DNA from: Canna indica
Lineage: Eukaryota; Streptophyta; Magnoliopsida; Zingiberales; Cannaceae
Direction: 5' to 3'
DNA length: 64,000 nt
Assembly (NCBI GenBank): GCA_034359265.1
Contig: CP136898.1
Location: 5,644,501-5,708,500 of the forward strand
Positions within the stretch are counted from its first letter, which is position 1; each line of letters begins with the position of its first letter. This document shows positions 35,846-48,812 of this stretch, piece by piece. The notes beneath the pieces are model-generated. The model ran no database searches. It was given only the letters and a program-made list of their open reading frames with translations, and was not told the DNA's origin. The position numbers were made by a program, and so were the translations under genes.

Positions 35846-38289
35846 AATTACATGAAGAATTTAATGTCTTATCCAATGCTTTCATATGTGGAGGTGGAAA
35901 TTAAAGCTAATTAATTTACGGTCCCACATTTTTTTTTCTTGAAGAAAAAATCATTTTTATTGTCATTTTTTGGAAAACCTAGCTAAAAAGTTATGATCGC
36001 ATTCACTTACATAAACTAGCTAGTGATTAATTACTGCTATGATAATTAATGTACATGGATCGAGCTAGTACACTTGTGGAAACATGAAAAGTCATCAGTT
36101 TTTGACTGTTCTCGAGATATCGTTGCCATGATGAGTGACAATATATTACTGATGGTGATGACTGATATATGAATCAGATAATATGGAAAAGGACAAGAGA
36201 GGGAGGCGTAGATGGCACCAGCAATCAACAGGAGGGTACGGAAGAAGAAGATGAAGAAGAAGCAGCTTGTCTGCATGCAAGCTTGTGTCTGCGAGAGTTT
36301 TGGAGGAGCTCGCAATAATTAAAGATGGGACGGAGGAGATTATATAAAGTGGTCCTGCAACCATGTATCGGCGACTGTGTAGTCTGCAGTGCGCATCTTG
36401 GTCTCTTCCAGGTAGATGACACTACTGTTGCAGACTTGGAGCTGCATATGCCTTTTACCATTCATCCATTATCTTGTTCTTACTCCTCCTTATCATATAT
36501 GTTTGCTTTATGTCGTATAAATATATACATGTGTATCGATTGATTATCATATATTATTATTGCCTAAAATCGAAGTGATGTAATCCTACACGTCTCCGGT
36601 GCGACCCCCCGAAAGGGACATGCAAAAATACTACGACGCTCAAGTAAGAAAAAATTACATATGTGGATATAGAATTGAAATCAAATTGAGAATATACCTG
36701 ATGTGTGTTGTGTCGGTATATAGTGCAAGATAAGGAATGTCGATCTGGCGATGATGCCTCCCTAAATTTTGCAGAGATGTGCTCAGAATAGGTCGAGACT
36801 AATCTCGAAAAGGTCGGATTCATTATTGACGAATCTCTTGTAATTAATGAGGACACAAATATCCTTAATTATATGATCGGATGAAGCCCCCCGACTAAGT
36901 AGCGTTTGACTCGATTTGATTCTGATTCATGAGCGTAGAAGCTTTATGGGCCTGATCTGATCGGGCTCAAAATGCTAGTCCAGTTTTATATGTATATTTA
37001 TATACTATATTACTCTAGCTGATTAATACAATGAGGGTGAATTCTTGTTTTGGATCCTAAAATTTTTCCTATTTTTCACTTTTGATTATTGAACTTCAAA
37101 AATTCTCACTTTGACATCCATAGTTTATACTTCGTCTAACCGTTACCTCAATGACGAAGAAAGCAGTAACTAACATATTAGGTTGATTTATTTTGGATTT
37201 CGTGAAAAAAAATAATTAAAAATCAAATTAATTAGATATTTTTTAAAAAAGAAAATCATACTCTACCAAACCAAAAATTGGTTTATTTTGAATTTTGTAA
37301 AAAAACTGGAAATCAAATCAAGTAAAAAGTTTTTCTTTTAAAATAAATAATCATACTCGATAGAATCAAAATTTTAAATCAGTTGGGTCAATTCAAGGGC
37401 CAACTAAATCGAACTTGAGTTCAAATTTAATAAAAACACTTTTCTTGCACAAAAATTGACTTGATTCAATTGGATCGGACCTTGCCAATTTAATAAAATT
37501 AGATCGATCTAACCCAACTTAAGAAACTCAATTCGGCACATCAATTAAACCCAACTCGATTGATAAGTTACCTCGAACCAGCTTATATTTTCACCAAATC
37601 AATCAGATCTGACCTTGAAAATTTTAAATAGATTTGAACTGAGTCAAAAACTCTAATCAGTTAAAGAACATATATACATATATCCCTAATAGTGGGAATA
37701 ATAAATGTAGTTTTAGAGAGAGAAGACAAAAAAGCACCAAAGTGAGCTTGGAGATGTGATTCATTCAAAGGAGAATTGAAATTAATTATGAAGCATGTAT
37801 GCCTGCAGTTGATTATAGATTTATGACATTAATGTGTGGTGGTAGATTGCCAGCCTTTACAGGTGGAGGATATTATTTGGAGGAGAGTTGAAGTATCAGC
37901 TTTTGGAAGTGCCAAGAGATGACAAAAGTCAAATTGGGAAAGGAGTAGGCTTGATGTTTAAAGAAAGCCTAACTTTGAGAAAACTGTGAGAAGAGATTGA
38001 TGGATGCTCAATCCAAGTTGTTGTACGCACTCATTGATGGAGACTGCATCTTGTGACAATTTTTCATACATATTTTTGTAAAATATATATATGTTAAAAT
38101 TCTTAGAGAGGATAGTTTGACGTAATGGTAAAGTTATTCACTTGTTATCTGGAAATTATAGGTTACGGGAACCTCTCTGCAAAACAGCATGATGGATATA
38201 TAAAGCCATAGACAGGTTATATATATATATATATATATATCATCAATAATTAAACCCATTCCAGGATATTCATCTTTAGCAAGAAGAAA
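34764..38289. other. Transposon-derived AT-rich spacer, no gene
   Basis: From 34770 to about 35580 short inverted motifs AAAGTCTCTAA and TTAGAGACTTT recur in both orientations at about 300-base intervals, like the inside of another non-autonomous element. (AT)n runs lie at 34826-34860 and 35801-35842. Around 36560-36860 and 37360-37660 are fragments resembling dispersed repeats, the latter with repeated CCAACTCGAT / GGGTCAATTC themes. Frames near 36046-36543 have no recognisable domain. Confidence 0.5.
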
Positions 38290-38690
38290 AATACTTTTTT
38301 CATTTCTATTGATGTCTCCATTCAGTCACATTAAGTTTTAGCAGCCGTGATCTTTGATGTTATCACATTTACTGAGTAGATGTCAATTTGATCCTTATTT
38401 TGCATAATAGCAACTCTGCTAATTCCCTTGATATTAGCCATATTCCAAACCATCTAAACTGGTGTTTAGCTCAGCCATTAGTATAGAGATTGAAATAATC
38501 TTTTGATCCTTTATATGATTTCTTACTGTTTCTGATAAAAATTAAGATATCATCTGCAACATGAACATAGCTAATACTTGTATGTTTCATTTTGAACAGA
38601 GAGATTCTTTTGTTCACAAAATCATCTAAATTTTATTAGCCAACAACTGCTAAATCATGGTTATAAACAACAATAAGGAGATAAAGAATC
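38290..38690 (-). pseudogene. Short LINE reverse transcriptase fragment
   Basis: Read on the minus strand near 38440-38565, the sequence gives HVADDILIFIRNSKKSYKG followed by a stop and FRWFGIWLIS. VADDILIF is the polymerase active-site box of LINE reverse transcriptases. It is a small, broken piece, separate from the LINE at 21600-26040 and in the opposite orientation. The solo LTR lies at its right edge, so the LTR may have inserted into or beside it. Confidence 0.6.
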
Positions 38691-38704
38691 TCCTTATCTT
38701 ACTC

Positions 38705-40891
38705 TGTTATAACCTGAAAATGGAGGACCTTATTGTAAATTTTTTTCGTAGAGGGGTCTTTTTGCAAAAGAGCTTAATCCTATTTAATTAGCCTAATCCC
38801 CTCTCTAATTCTTTTCTCTCCCTCTCTCGATTCCTATAGCAGTGGCGGGTGTGCGGAGGCAGCGGCTGTGAGAAGGCTCCGATCGGAATTTGAAGGAGTT
38901 TTCAGGTAGGATTCCCGTCCTCCTCCTTCATTTCGTGTAGAGTAACCTCGGTTTGGGATGAGATTGCCGTATATGTTTTTGGTAGATTTTCAAATCTGAA
39001 ATCTCTTGTTCATTCGAAATCGTATACGAGTTCCTTTGAAATTTCCGATTGTTGTTGAATTGAGACCTTACTGTGGTCGTTGCTTCAATTCTATCGGCGG
39101 ATTGCTCCAGCCCGATCAGGAGGCCCGATTGACCTCGTTAGCGCGTTGTCGCCAGGCGCGACGTCGCGCGAGGGGCACTCGAGGGGCGCGATTGCTCAAA
39201 TCTGGGACTGCCGCCCCCTCGCTCTCGTCATCTCCGATTCGTAGGGGTGGCGATGGCGGATGGAGGCAGCCGGTTGGTCGACGGATCACCACCACTGATC
39301 GGTGATGGGGTCGTCTCCATCTCGTCGACTGGTCGGGTCAAGTCGGCGGCGGTGACAGTGGGGTGAAGGAGGCGCAGGTGCGCAGTCGGGTGAGGGTGAA
39401 GGTGAAGGGGTGGAGTAGATTATATCAATGAGATATATCTTGTAGTAGTATTGTATACCGGTGTTATTTCCTTGTAACGGTGATATAATGTGACTTAATG
39501 CTTTAATACATGCAGCAATGTTATATTGTGTTACATGTCATAAGTTGGCATCATGAGTTGTAGTTGGTAACATTGTGAATGTAGCAGTGATTTATATATT
39601 ATAGCACTGTTATGAGTACTGTAGCAGGAACCTATTTAACTATTATTATTTTGAAATAGTGTTGATATTTGAAATATTGTTTTGAGGTCTTATAGTTGGT
39701 CAAGAATAATCATATTATATATGAATTTGTATATACTCGGCACCCCGAATTCATTGGTGGGGTCAGTTTCGCCATTTGACTTTCAAATCTCGAAAACAGT
39801 ATGTGTTTATTGCCTCGTTTTTCATGTCGCGTTGGAAAATATTATTTTATCGATTTTCATGGTTTCAACCCGAGTTGTTTGGTTGTTATGTTAGTTGGTA
39901 AGGTGCATCTCATCCTAGATCGGTTGTTACCTACGTCGAAATATATCTTGTTGTTCTATTCCATTGAAAATTGATGTCTATTGCTATTGAAATTCCTTAT
40001 GCATATTTGTTGAAACATGTTGCCTGCATGATATTTTTATATGCATATTAGTTGAGGATGCTAGTACAAACGTTGCATACCTTATGCTTTTGTTTATATA
40101 TTTAATTCACACATGATGACATGACTTCTAGCATTATATTAGTTGAGTTGTAGTAGTGTAGTTGTTGACATGATGCATAGTTGACCTACTGTTGGGCGAT
40201 AGCCCTGGACACTGTTGATATATTGCCCAAGGTGTAGGGCAAGTGACACCGATGATCACCTATTTACCACACGGGTGCGTGTGCGGCGTCGAGGTGTTAG
40301 ATGTCGGCGGACTACCATTTTTGGGTAGTCGCATCTCTAGTTGGAGCGGGCTTGAGGTGCCACTCTCAAGGTGCGAGAGTGCGGGGGAAACCCAATGTCC
40401 ACTACGCTCTCGACTTGGTTTATGACCATATATTTATGTAGAGAATAGTTGACGTAGTTATTGGTGTAGGAGTATTAAATAAACTGTTAAATACATGGCA
40501 TCATAGCATCTTATTGCAATCCTACTCAGCCTTCTGCTGATGTTTGTTGTTTTTGCCTCAGATCCTCAAATATGACGGCATTTTCTTATGGGATAGCTAA
40601 AGTTTTGGAGGAGAAGACGTCTTCCGCACTTTATCTTAGTTTTCTATTTTATTAGTTAAAATGTTCACTCTATTAATTTTGAACTTGTTTGACTCTTTGG
40701 CTAGACTTTGGATTTCATTGTTCCTAAATGAACGGTTGAACTTTTATCATTTGTTATCTTGTTGGACCTCTAATTTGGAATCTAATTATAATTTAATTTC
40801 AGTCCACTTATTATGTTGTTGTTCTGTTGCTAGTTGCACATCTCCTAGATAAGGTCCCTTATTTAGAGATAAACCTAGGCAGGACGTAACA
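38705..40891. mobile_element. Solo LTR of an LTR retrotransposon (2187 bp)
   Basis: The unit begins TGTTATAACCTG and ends AGGACGTAACA (TG...CA ends) and is flanked by identical 5-bp duplications, TACTC at 38700-38704 and 40892-40896. There is no internal coding region, primer-binding site or second LTR, so it is a solo LTR left by recombination between the two LTRs. Length and general style suggest a Ty3/gypsy chromovirus, but that is an inference. Open frames inside (39006-39305 and others) are not genes. Confidence 0.85.
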
Positions 40892-41395
40892 TACTCCTTT
40901 TCACACTTTTGAAAATTAGCAATTCAAATGCTTAGACAATTGTCTCCTATAAATGCATGCATGTGAAATTTGATAATCTGCATAACTGTACAGAGTTCGG
41001 GATATCTTTTACAACATTAATCTCCAAAATGCGCCATTTAAAATATCAACCAAACTTTACCAACTGAGTCTAACTGGCAATACTTGGTTGAACCACAGAC
41101 TTCAAGTTTTCTCCTTTTGTTCGCGCCCAGAAGTTGATTTGGTCAAAAGATGCCAAATCGCAATAAATAGGGGTTTAAATGCAAAGTCCATGTTAGATAA
41201 AATATGAGGCTCAGTTTGGTCAAAGGCTCAAGCATTAGAGTGTAATCTCTTTACGCTAAAGTGACATCCTCGATGCAATACAGAAGATGACCCAATTAAT
41301 AGCTCAGTTTGGAGGATGAACTAATCTGACAAAGGAATGAGAATCGAGACCATTTATTCTTCTGGAATCCACATAGATATCTACAGCATAAGAGG

Positions 41396-41462
41396 AATAG
41401 AACTTGTATGAGCGGCCTGCTCATACAACTTGTATGAGCAGGCCGCTCATACAAGTTCTATT
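41396..41462. repeat. 67-bp perfect palindrome with 1-base spacer
   Basis: Left arm 41396-41428 (AATAGAACTTGTATGAGCGG onward) is the exact reverse complement of right arm 41430-41462, with a single C between. Each 33-bp arm also contains a smaller inverted pair, TTGTATGAGC and GCTCATACAA, so the 10-mer occurs four times in alternating orientation and could form a cruciform. Confidence 0.95.
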
Positions 41463-41749
41463 CGCATAAGAGCATATAATTAGAACTGGATCCGAATGTT
41501 AAAGTTACTCAACAAGACCTCATCTTTCTATCTTGTATTCTTTATGGAACCATTCTTGGAGTCGTATTATTGAGAATTTGAGAATTATATCCTAAGTTCA
41601 CAAAAGTCTCACATGATGAGCTTTTTTCAGCTTGTACACATATTTATGATATAACCAGCACCACCATGGATGGTGAGGAAGAACTGAAATCAAACATAGA
41701 AATAACAATAAAATGTTATTCGTGGAAGCATAAAAGTAGTAGCATTCCA

Positions 41750-42130
41750 TTCTCTAGTTTCCAAAGTCAGAAAGTTACCATTGGCATAGAAACTAGTCAA
41801 CTGATTCTGGCTTCAATTAAATACCAATTCAGTAAAAACAGTAACTGTTTTTAATTCATAATCAGCAATACACTGAGCTAAATTGGTGGCTCAATGGGAT
41901 TTTATGAACACACCTGATTTGTCAAATTAGGATAGAGTAGGATACCAAATGTCTTAATGCCATCTCTGCTGCTTGGAGGTGACGAGAAAAACTCTTCATC
42001 ATCAGGATGTCATGGTAACTTGAGCTACATCTCCTAGGATGACAATATATTAGCATGATCAGTGGTAGATATAAAAATAGCAATTATTAAAAAGTGGTGT
42101 TTCATTGAAAGGATATAAGCTAAAAATTCA
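41750..42130. repeat. Diverged duplicated segment, copy 1 (partner at 53030-53480)
   Basis: Shared blocks in the same order include CTAGTTTCCAAA, GAGCTA, TGAACACAC, ATTTGTCAA, TTAGGAT, ATCTCTGCTGCT, CTCCTAGGATGACAA, GCATGATCA and ATATAAG. Insertions and deletions separate the blocks, so the duplication is old. No coding frame is conserved. Confidence 0.72.
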
Positions 42131-42453
42131 TGAGAAGTGGTAGTATAGAGTTTAGTTGTCGTAAAATTCATGAATATGCACATGAAGTTAAGTTACATGG
42201 TGCATTGATGATTAGGGCTTATGTATTTTATATTTTGCTTTTAACAGCAAATGCAACAACTCTTTTGGATAGTCCACCTGTAAATCATAGTCCACCTGGA
42301 AATTATTATAAGTTACCAGGAGTTTCTCACAATAAATCTAATTATTGTAAGTCATTAAAATTTCTGATATATATGTTAAAATAACGTGATCTAAAAGAAT
42401 AACAGGCACAAGCATAGTCCACCTGGAAAGTTGTATCTTTGATATGTAGGTTT

Positions 42454-45400
42454 TTATACTGTGTAATGTTGTTGGATAGAGTTAACATCAAGCCCTTTGA
42501 GTTTGAGCACAGATTCCACATGCCCCTTCAGAGTATGCATCTCACGGAGTCTGCAAAAAGAACAGCAGCTTCACATTAAACATTTCTCGTAGGGAACAGT
42601 ACTAAAGTATTAGTTTGGTTTGATATTTTAGATTTTCGACAACCATTATGACAATCATAATTAAGGTTTTGGTGGAAGCTTCTATTTCAGAGTTGTTTTA
42701 CTAACATGATATTATATAACAGATTAACATTTTTTTTTAGTTTTAAATGAAAATAACTCACTGCTTGGTCATAAACTAGTATTCTTTTATAATGGGAGAA
42801 GTGCGGATTTGATCCTATAAATTTTTAATTTTTTGGATTTTGATCTTATAAGTTTCATTTTGATATTTTCGGTCCTATAAGTTTACTCTGTAGTACATAT
42901 TTGGTCCTATCCGTGACGGTTCGTTAACTCTCCGTCAATGTGGACTAACGCCGTTCATACACGTTGACATATTTGGTCCTATAAGTTTCATTTCGAAATT
43001 TTTAGTCCTGCATGTTTGCCTCGTAGCACAGATTTGGTGCTATATATTTGCCCCATAACACAAATTTGGTCCAATATATTTGCCTCATAACACAAATTTG
43101 ATCATATCCGTGATGGTTCGTTAATTCTCCGTCCACGAAAAAATAAACGGCATTATGTCTATATTGACAGAGTTAATGGACAGTCATGAATAGGACCAAA
43201 TCTATGTTACAGAGCAAATCTATGTTACGGAGCAAATCTATCCGGTCCGTCATATAGATTTGGTCCTATCCACGACGGTCTATTAACCCGTCAATATGGA
43301 CATAATTACGTCGTTTATTTTTTCGTGGACGGAGAGTTAATGGACCGTCGCGGATAGGACTAAATATATGCTACGGGGCAAACATATATGACCAAATCTG
43401 TTCTATGGGGCAAACATATAGGACTGAAAATTTCGAAATGAAACTTATAGGACCAAATTTGTCAACGTGTATGAACGGCGTTAGTCCACATTGAAGGAGA
43501 GTTAACGAACCGTTGCAGATAGGACTAAATCTGTGCTACGGAGCAAACATATAGGACCAAATCTGTACTACAGAGCAAACTTATAGAACCAAAAATACCA
43601 AAATGAAACTTATAGGACCAAATCTACACTTCTCCCCTTTTATAACATACATGAGTATCTTGTTGAACCGAATATTCATCAAAAAGTAGAGACCAATGAG
43701 GTTCAAATTCCATATTGTTTTTGTCCAAACAATCATTTTTGTCAAGTATTCAAGAAAAAAATAATAACCCAATGATCATTAATACCATTATCCCTGACAC
43801 AATGTGTGTCTAAAACCAAGGGTTGAGACTTCAAATCTTCGGATAGTCTACTATAGAAGTATACGCTTGTGTTTGTGTTAACTAAAAGCCTCAATCTATG
43901 AATCATAACAAGACATATGTCCTTAAGGCTCAAATTTTTTTCCATCAAATAAATTTTCTTTAAAGATATTCATACATAGTTTTTTCTCAATCTTAAATAG
44001 TTATGCAACATTTGTGTTAAAATCCTCATCTCAACAATGTAGTCGTTTTTAAACTTGTTTCCTACATGCATGAAACATCAAAGATACTGAAATAAGAATT
44101 GTAATCAATTTCACAAATGGCAATATGGCATACCTTGCAGCTTCAGCTCGCCTTTTGGCTTGCTCAGCAATCTCTGAAAGCTCTGTGTAGCCGGTTTTGT
44201 CTGGAAAGAGGTTGGCACTGTCAGGAGTTTGGAGCCCATGAAGTGTTCTCTGTGCCATTGCCCATTGAGCTTCTCTTTCCTCTATTCCGTAGTCCTTCTT
44301 GGTGGTGAAGGCAATCTGATATTCATAACAAGAAAAGCAAGTTTAAATAAAACTTAGCTGTGGATGATTAGAGAGAGAGGATAATACTATACAAATATAT
44401 GGTGACTATATAGGTACCTTCTTCTCGAGGAAGTTAAACCAAGGCTTTCCACTTAAAATATAGCGGATGAAGAACTTGAACAGGTCAAGGGGGAGAAAAG
44501 ACAAAAAACTGTAAAGCCAAATGACAGCTGCCCAACCCCACCCTATTCCTTGAATCCTTGCCAAGCCCCACTTTGGATAAACAGCTATTAGAGTGGCAAT
44601 CTGTACAAAGCAAAATGTCACTTTAGTCAAAATATGTAGATGAACAATTGAAGTATTTGTGCATACATGCTGAACAAAAGAAAAGACAGCGGGCAATTAG
44701 GAATAGTTTTTAAATACCAGCTGAGCTCCCACAAAGGCAAAGATTAAGAGAAGTCCAGGCCTTTCAACAAAGCACCAATTACGTGATCGCGTGACAAATA
44801 TAAGAGCCTGACTTATTATACTAACTTGCAGATACAAAGCAGACATCATCTCATCTTCACTGTACCTCAATGATCTAACTTTGAACTTATCCTGTGAATA
44901 CATGATAATAAACCACATTAGACTCGCAATTCCAAGTTGTTCTTCAACTTCACATATATTTTGATGTTGGGAGGAAAGAGCATTAATAATAAACAATCCA
45001 AACCGAAAAGATGTCTGTGTCATGCATGGCCCAAAAGAACACAACAGTCATCAGAGCCAAATAGCCGCCAAACACAATGCCAGTAGCAAATATCTCTCTC
45101 AATTTCCAACTATCAGGCATTAGAGAAGGCTTCACTCGGTCCTTTGAGATTGTCATAATTGTTCCTGCAATTACCTAATCATAAATGTATACGGGAAACC
45201 AAAGCAAGGCAAGAAGAATCCTTAAATCAGCTAAACTCACCATCATTAAGGATGGCAATGATCAAAACCATGAAGGGCGAGAAATCGAACTTCCAAATCA
45301 ATGCAATAAGCATAAATCCTAGCTACAAGAATTGAAGGCAAATAAGAAATCATGACACCAAAACACAGAACCAAAGGTCTAGGATTGAGTACAAACTAAA

Positions 45401-48400
45401 AACTTACAACAACACGAATTGTTATGGATACAGCATAAATCTGCAAACAAAAAGATCATAGAGCTAAGCCATTGAAACTTGAAGTAAGCAGGGAATAATT
45501 ATCAGTCTCATAAGCAAATACCGTATAGTTTTTCATCCTCTGAAAAATAGCTCTACTGGTAAGAACAGCACTAATGATGACGCTAAGCCCAGACTCAGTT
45601 AGGACAATATCGGAAGCACTCCTAGCAGCATCAGTAGCATCAGCCACAGCAATTCCTATATCTGCCTTCTTTAAAGCTGGAGCATCATTTACTCCATCTC
45701 CTGTCATTCCACATATGTGCTTCATCTCCTTCAACCTTTTCACAATTTCGAACTTGTGCTCTATTTCAAACGGATGGGAAGAAATTATGAATATAGTATA
45801 TAGCAATAATAGAATATAGTATTATACTTCATATTCTTAAACTGAAATGACAACTTGATAAGTAAGACTGGAAGCCAAGGTCAACCTGGAAAAACTCCTG
45901 CAAATCCATCAGCCTTTTCGATTAGTTCATCTACAGACATTTCAGCAATGGAGGCATCCCTATCTTGGCCAAGCAAATAAGAGGCAGGATACATATTTGT
46001 CCCCATTCCAAGTCTTCTACCAGTTTCCTTGGCGATAGCAAGCTGGTCACCTAAACGGAAGAACAAGAACATAACATTGGGAATAGATGAAGAAGCATAC
46101 TAACTATATAGAAATAACATATCAACTTACCCGTGATCATCTTAACATTGACCCCAAGATCCAATGCCCTACGAATAGTCTGGGCACTATCGTGCCTTGG
46201 AGGGTCAAATAGTGGCAACAAGGCAACAAACTGCCATGGCCCTCCAGCACTGTCCTTCGATTTTTCTGGAATTTCCTACAGTACAGATTGGGAACAACGT
46301 ATTAGGATGAAGTCAGCATCAAAAGAAGAGAGATTCCCAATAACAGGAGGTCAGAAACCTGTGTTGCGACAGCAAGTGAGCGCAGACCACGTTGGGCATA
46401 TCTGTCAATTAAAGCATAGACTCTTTTGCGGAGATCCTCATTGCAATTGCAGAGGTTCATGATCTAACTCCAAACGAGGAAACGGTGAATTCATGTATCA
46501 TAAAACAAGGTGATGAAAGGAGGAAAAGAAGAATCAGAAGTTTACCTGCTCAGGAGCACCTTTGCTCACTCTATGCCAGTTTCCTTCTTTATCGAAGTAG
46601 GTAAGAGCAGTTCTCTTGTCTACAGGGTTGAATGGGAGAAAATGTACCTCCGTTATGCCAGCTCTTGCCTAATCGTGGAATATGCGAGATTGAGTTAAAA
46701 CCTGAAAAGTAGCTCTGACGTGGAAACGAGAGATGAAGACACTACTTGGAAATGTGTCGAATACCTGCTTTGCATCCGGAAGCATCCCAACCATGGCAGC
46801 GTCGATGGCGTCCTGGTTCTCTGTCCGCGACGCTCTTGCGGCGAGTAGTATTACGTCATCCTTATCAATGCCGCGCACGAATACCTCAATGAGGTTCTTG
46901 TCGACTCTCAGTTTGTTCAGGGTCAGTGTCCCTGTCTTGTCACTGCATAGGACATCCATGCCGGCCATCTCCTCGATCGCCGTCATCCGCTTGGTGATGG
47001 CGCCCTGCTGCGAGAGCCTGTGGGAGCCGATAGCCATGGTCACGGAGAGGACGGTGGGCATGGCGATAGGGATCCCGCCGATCAAGAGGACGAGCAGGTT
47101 GTCAATGCCATCCCTGTACCTTCGGTGCTGGATGCCGTACATTACTATAATCTCAATAACAATGCCGATGGCGATGGAGCAAATGCAGAAGTTGCCGATG
47201 GCGGTGAGGACCTTCTGGAAGTGCCCGAACTCGTTGGTGACACTTACAAGGTGGGCGGCCTTACCGAAGAAGGTATGGACGCCGGTGGCAATGACCACCG
47301 CCTCAATCTCGCCCCGCTTGCAGGTCGAGCCCGAGTACACCTCGTCGCCAGGGTATTTGTTCACGGGAATGGCTTCTCCAGTAAGAACGGACTGATCAAC
47401 ATTGAGCGGATCGCCTTCGAGAAGCCGCGCGTCGGCGGGGACGATGTCACCCAGCTTGATGCTGATGATGTCGCCGGGAACGAGAATCGCCGCTTCCAGC
47501 TCCCTCCAGCTTCCATCTCTAAGTACCTATATTTGGGATTTGACTCGTCAAGCAGACAAGCAAGGACGTACAAGGTGGTGGTATTGAGTATAGAACAACG
47601 TGAGACTACAAGGTGACTAAGACTTACCTTTGCTTTGAGGGCAAGATTCTTCATAAGGGCGGCGGCGGCATTGCCGGCGTTATTCTCTTCAATGAAGCTG
47701 ATGGTGGAGTTGATCAGGAGTAGCACGATGATGCCGACGAAGTCCTGCCAGTCTGGCGCCTCTCCACCGCCGTTAGCCAGGGCTATTGCCATAATGGCGG
47801 CCAACTCCATTACCCATGAAAGGGGGTTCCACATGAAGCCCAAGAACTTGAGGATTTTACGCTCCTGCCACCAACATACCCTTCCTCGACTCAATACAAC
47901 TACGTACAGCGAATTGCAAAAGTGGAGCAAATTAAGCAACCAGAAAAGGTCGAACCTTTTTCTCCTCCAACTTGTTGTGGCCGAAGATTTTGAGCCGGCT
48001 TTCTCCTTCCGCCGAGGTGAGGCCTTCCTTGGTACATTTCAGCTGCTCGAACACCTCCTCGATCGGAGCGTGCTCCTGCAGACACAAACAACAGATACGA
48101 ATCGAATTGATTCATGATCGAGAGGAAACATTAATTTAAAGTCGGCAACTTTTTTGGAGGATGACGGTGGTGTTGGGTTTCCGGGAGATTCCCGTGATGG
48201 CGTCGCGTGAATCGACGGCGAAAAGCTATTCGATTTCCTCGTGATTTGAATCTTAAAGCAAAGCAGTCACCACCACGATGTTCGCCGTTGTGGCTCCTCT
48301 CCTCTTCTTTAGATTAAACAAACACTCATCTTTAACCTTTATCTCATTATTATTTTTAGATAATAATAATAATAATAAAGCTCAGAGAACAAAGTAATGA

Positions 48401-48812
48401 TTCAGGAGACATTCTTTGTTGTGGCTTCCTTCAACGTACTCCTTCCTTCCATGGCCATGAAGGTAGGAAAGAAAATAAAGAAATCAAAATCATAAAAGAA
48501 AAAGAAGATGGAATTAACTCAACTATTGAATATTTCCTAGGACGAACAAGTGATCAAATGAAGGAGAACTAAGAACATACTAAAAACTGGAGAGATAGAG
48601 CTTTTGTCGGCAAGCATTTTGCAGAAGAGTTGATAAAAATCAAAATTTTCTTCCATGTGATTCCAGAAATTCTCACAAAAGAGAAGCTTAAAAAACTTCA
48701 TATATAGATCGAAGCAAACAAATGCGAACAAAAGAATCACTGAATTGAAGTAGCTTCTTACCAGATCAACCTGCTCGTTCTTGATCTCCTCCATGCTTTT
48801 GACATCCGTCAT
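42454..48812 (-). CDS. Plasma-membrane proton pump, P3A-type H+-ATPase
   Basis: Sixteen exons on the minus strand: 48812-48762, 48075-47956, 47864-47628, 47526-46765, 46668-46546, 46463-46359, 46275-46131, 46050-45886, 45760-45522, 45440-45408, 45322-45241, 45164-45004, 44891-44718, 44600-44418, 44315-44134, 42550-42454. They join without a break to 952 aa, the normal length. Key residues are all present: TGE of the actuator (185-187), the phosphorylated Asp332 in [17 protein letters not shown] (about 588-597), the proton-binding Asp687 in ILND, and the C-terminal autoinhibitory region ending HYTV, where Thr951 is the phosphorylated 14-3-3 site. It pumps H+ out of the cell at the cost of ATP and energises transport. 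Start is the first in-frame [20 protein letters not shown]. The last intron (1583 bp) is enlarged by a foldback transposon. Confidence 0.97.
42793..43637. mobile_element. Foldback (long inverted repeat) transposon in the last H+-ATPase intron
   Basis: Two arms of about 400 bp face each other around a centre near 43215-43240. Outer ends are GGGAGAAGTG on the left and CACTTCTCCC on the right. Matching inner blocks include CCGTCCACGAAAAAATAAAC with its complement, and GACTAACGCCGTTCATACAC with GTGTATGAACGGCGTTAGTC. Flanks are TTTTATAA on both sides (42785-42792 and 43638-43645), an 8-bp duplication, or 9 bp with one mismatch (T/C). That fits a hAT-type or Mutator-type miniature element. It has no coding capacity and is transcribed as part of the pre-mRNA. 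Confidence 0.9.

Larger units (their letters stand above)
40897..42453. other. 3' flank of the H+-ATPase gene
   Basis: No gene supported. It holds a near-perfect palindrome (41396-41462) and a segment shared with 53030-53480, both listed separately. Just before the H+-ATPase stop there are three copies of ATAGTCCACCTG (42270-42430); this part probably belongs to the 3' UTR. Confidence 0.55.

Noticed and set aside
36046..36543. Overlapping frames on both strands that might be a small gene or microRNA locus
   Set aside because: The minus-strand frames have non-ATG starts or no domain, and I saw no mature microRNA sequence I know nor a convincing hairpin.
36860..37700. Possible gene remnant with repeated TCGATTTGATT / CCAACTCGAT themes
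   Set aside because: No frame is maintained; it looks like a dispersed repeat of the kind also seen at 58700-59660.
39006..40425. Open frames in the 38.7-40.9 kb block, first considered as a GC-rich gene 5' end
   Set aside because: The block is bounded by TG...CA and a 5-bp TACTC duplication, so it is a solo LTR.
42130..42384. 84-codon frame downstream of the H+-ATPase
   Set aside because: No domain recognised, AT-rich, and overlaps the likely 3' UTR of the pump gene on the other strand.
46733..47616. Long plus-strand frames opposite the H+-ATPase
   Set aside because: Shadows of exon 4 of the pump. The minus-strand reading has all the P-type ATPase motifs.
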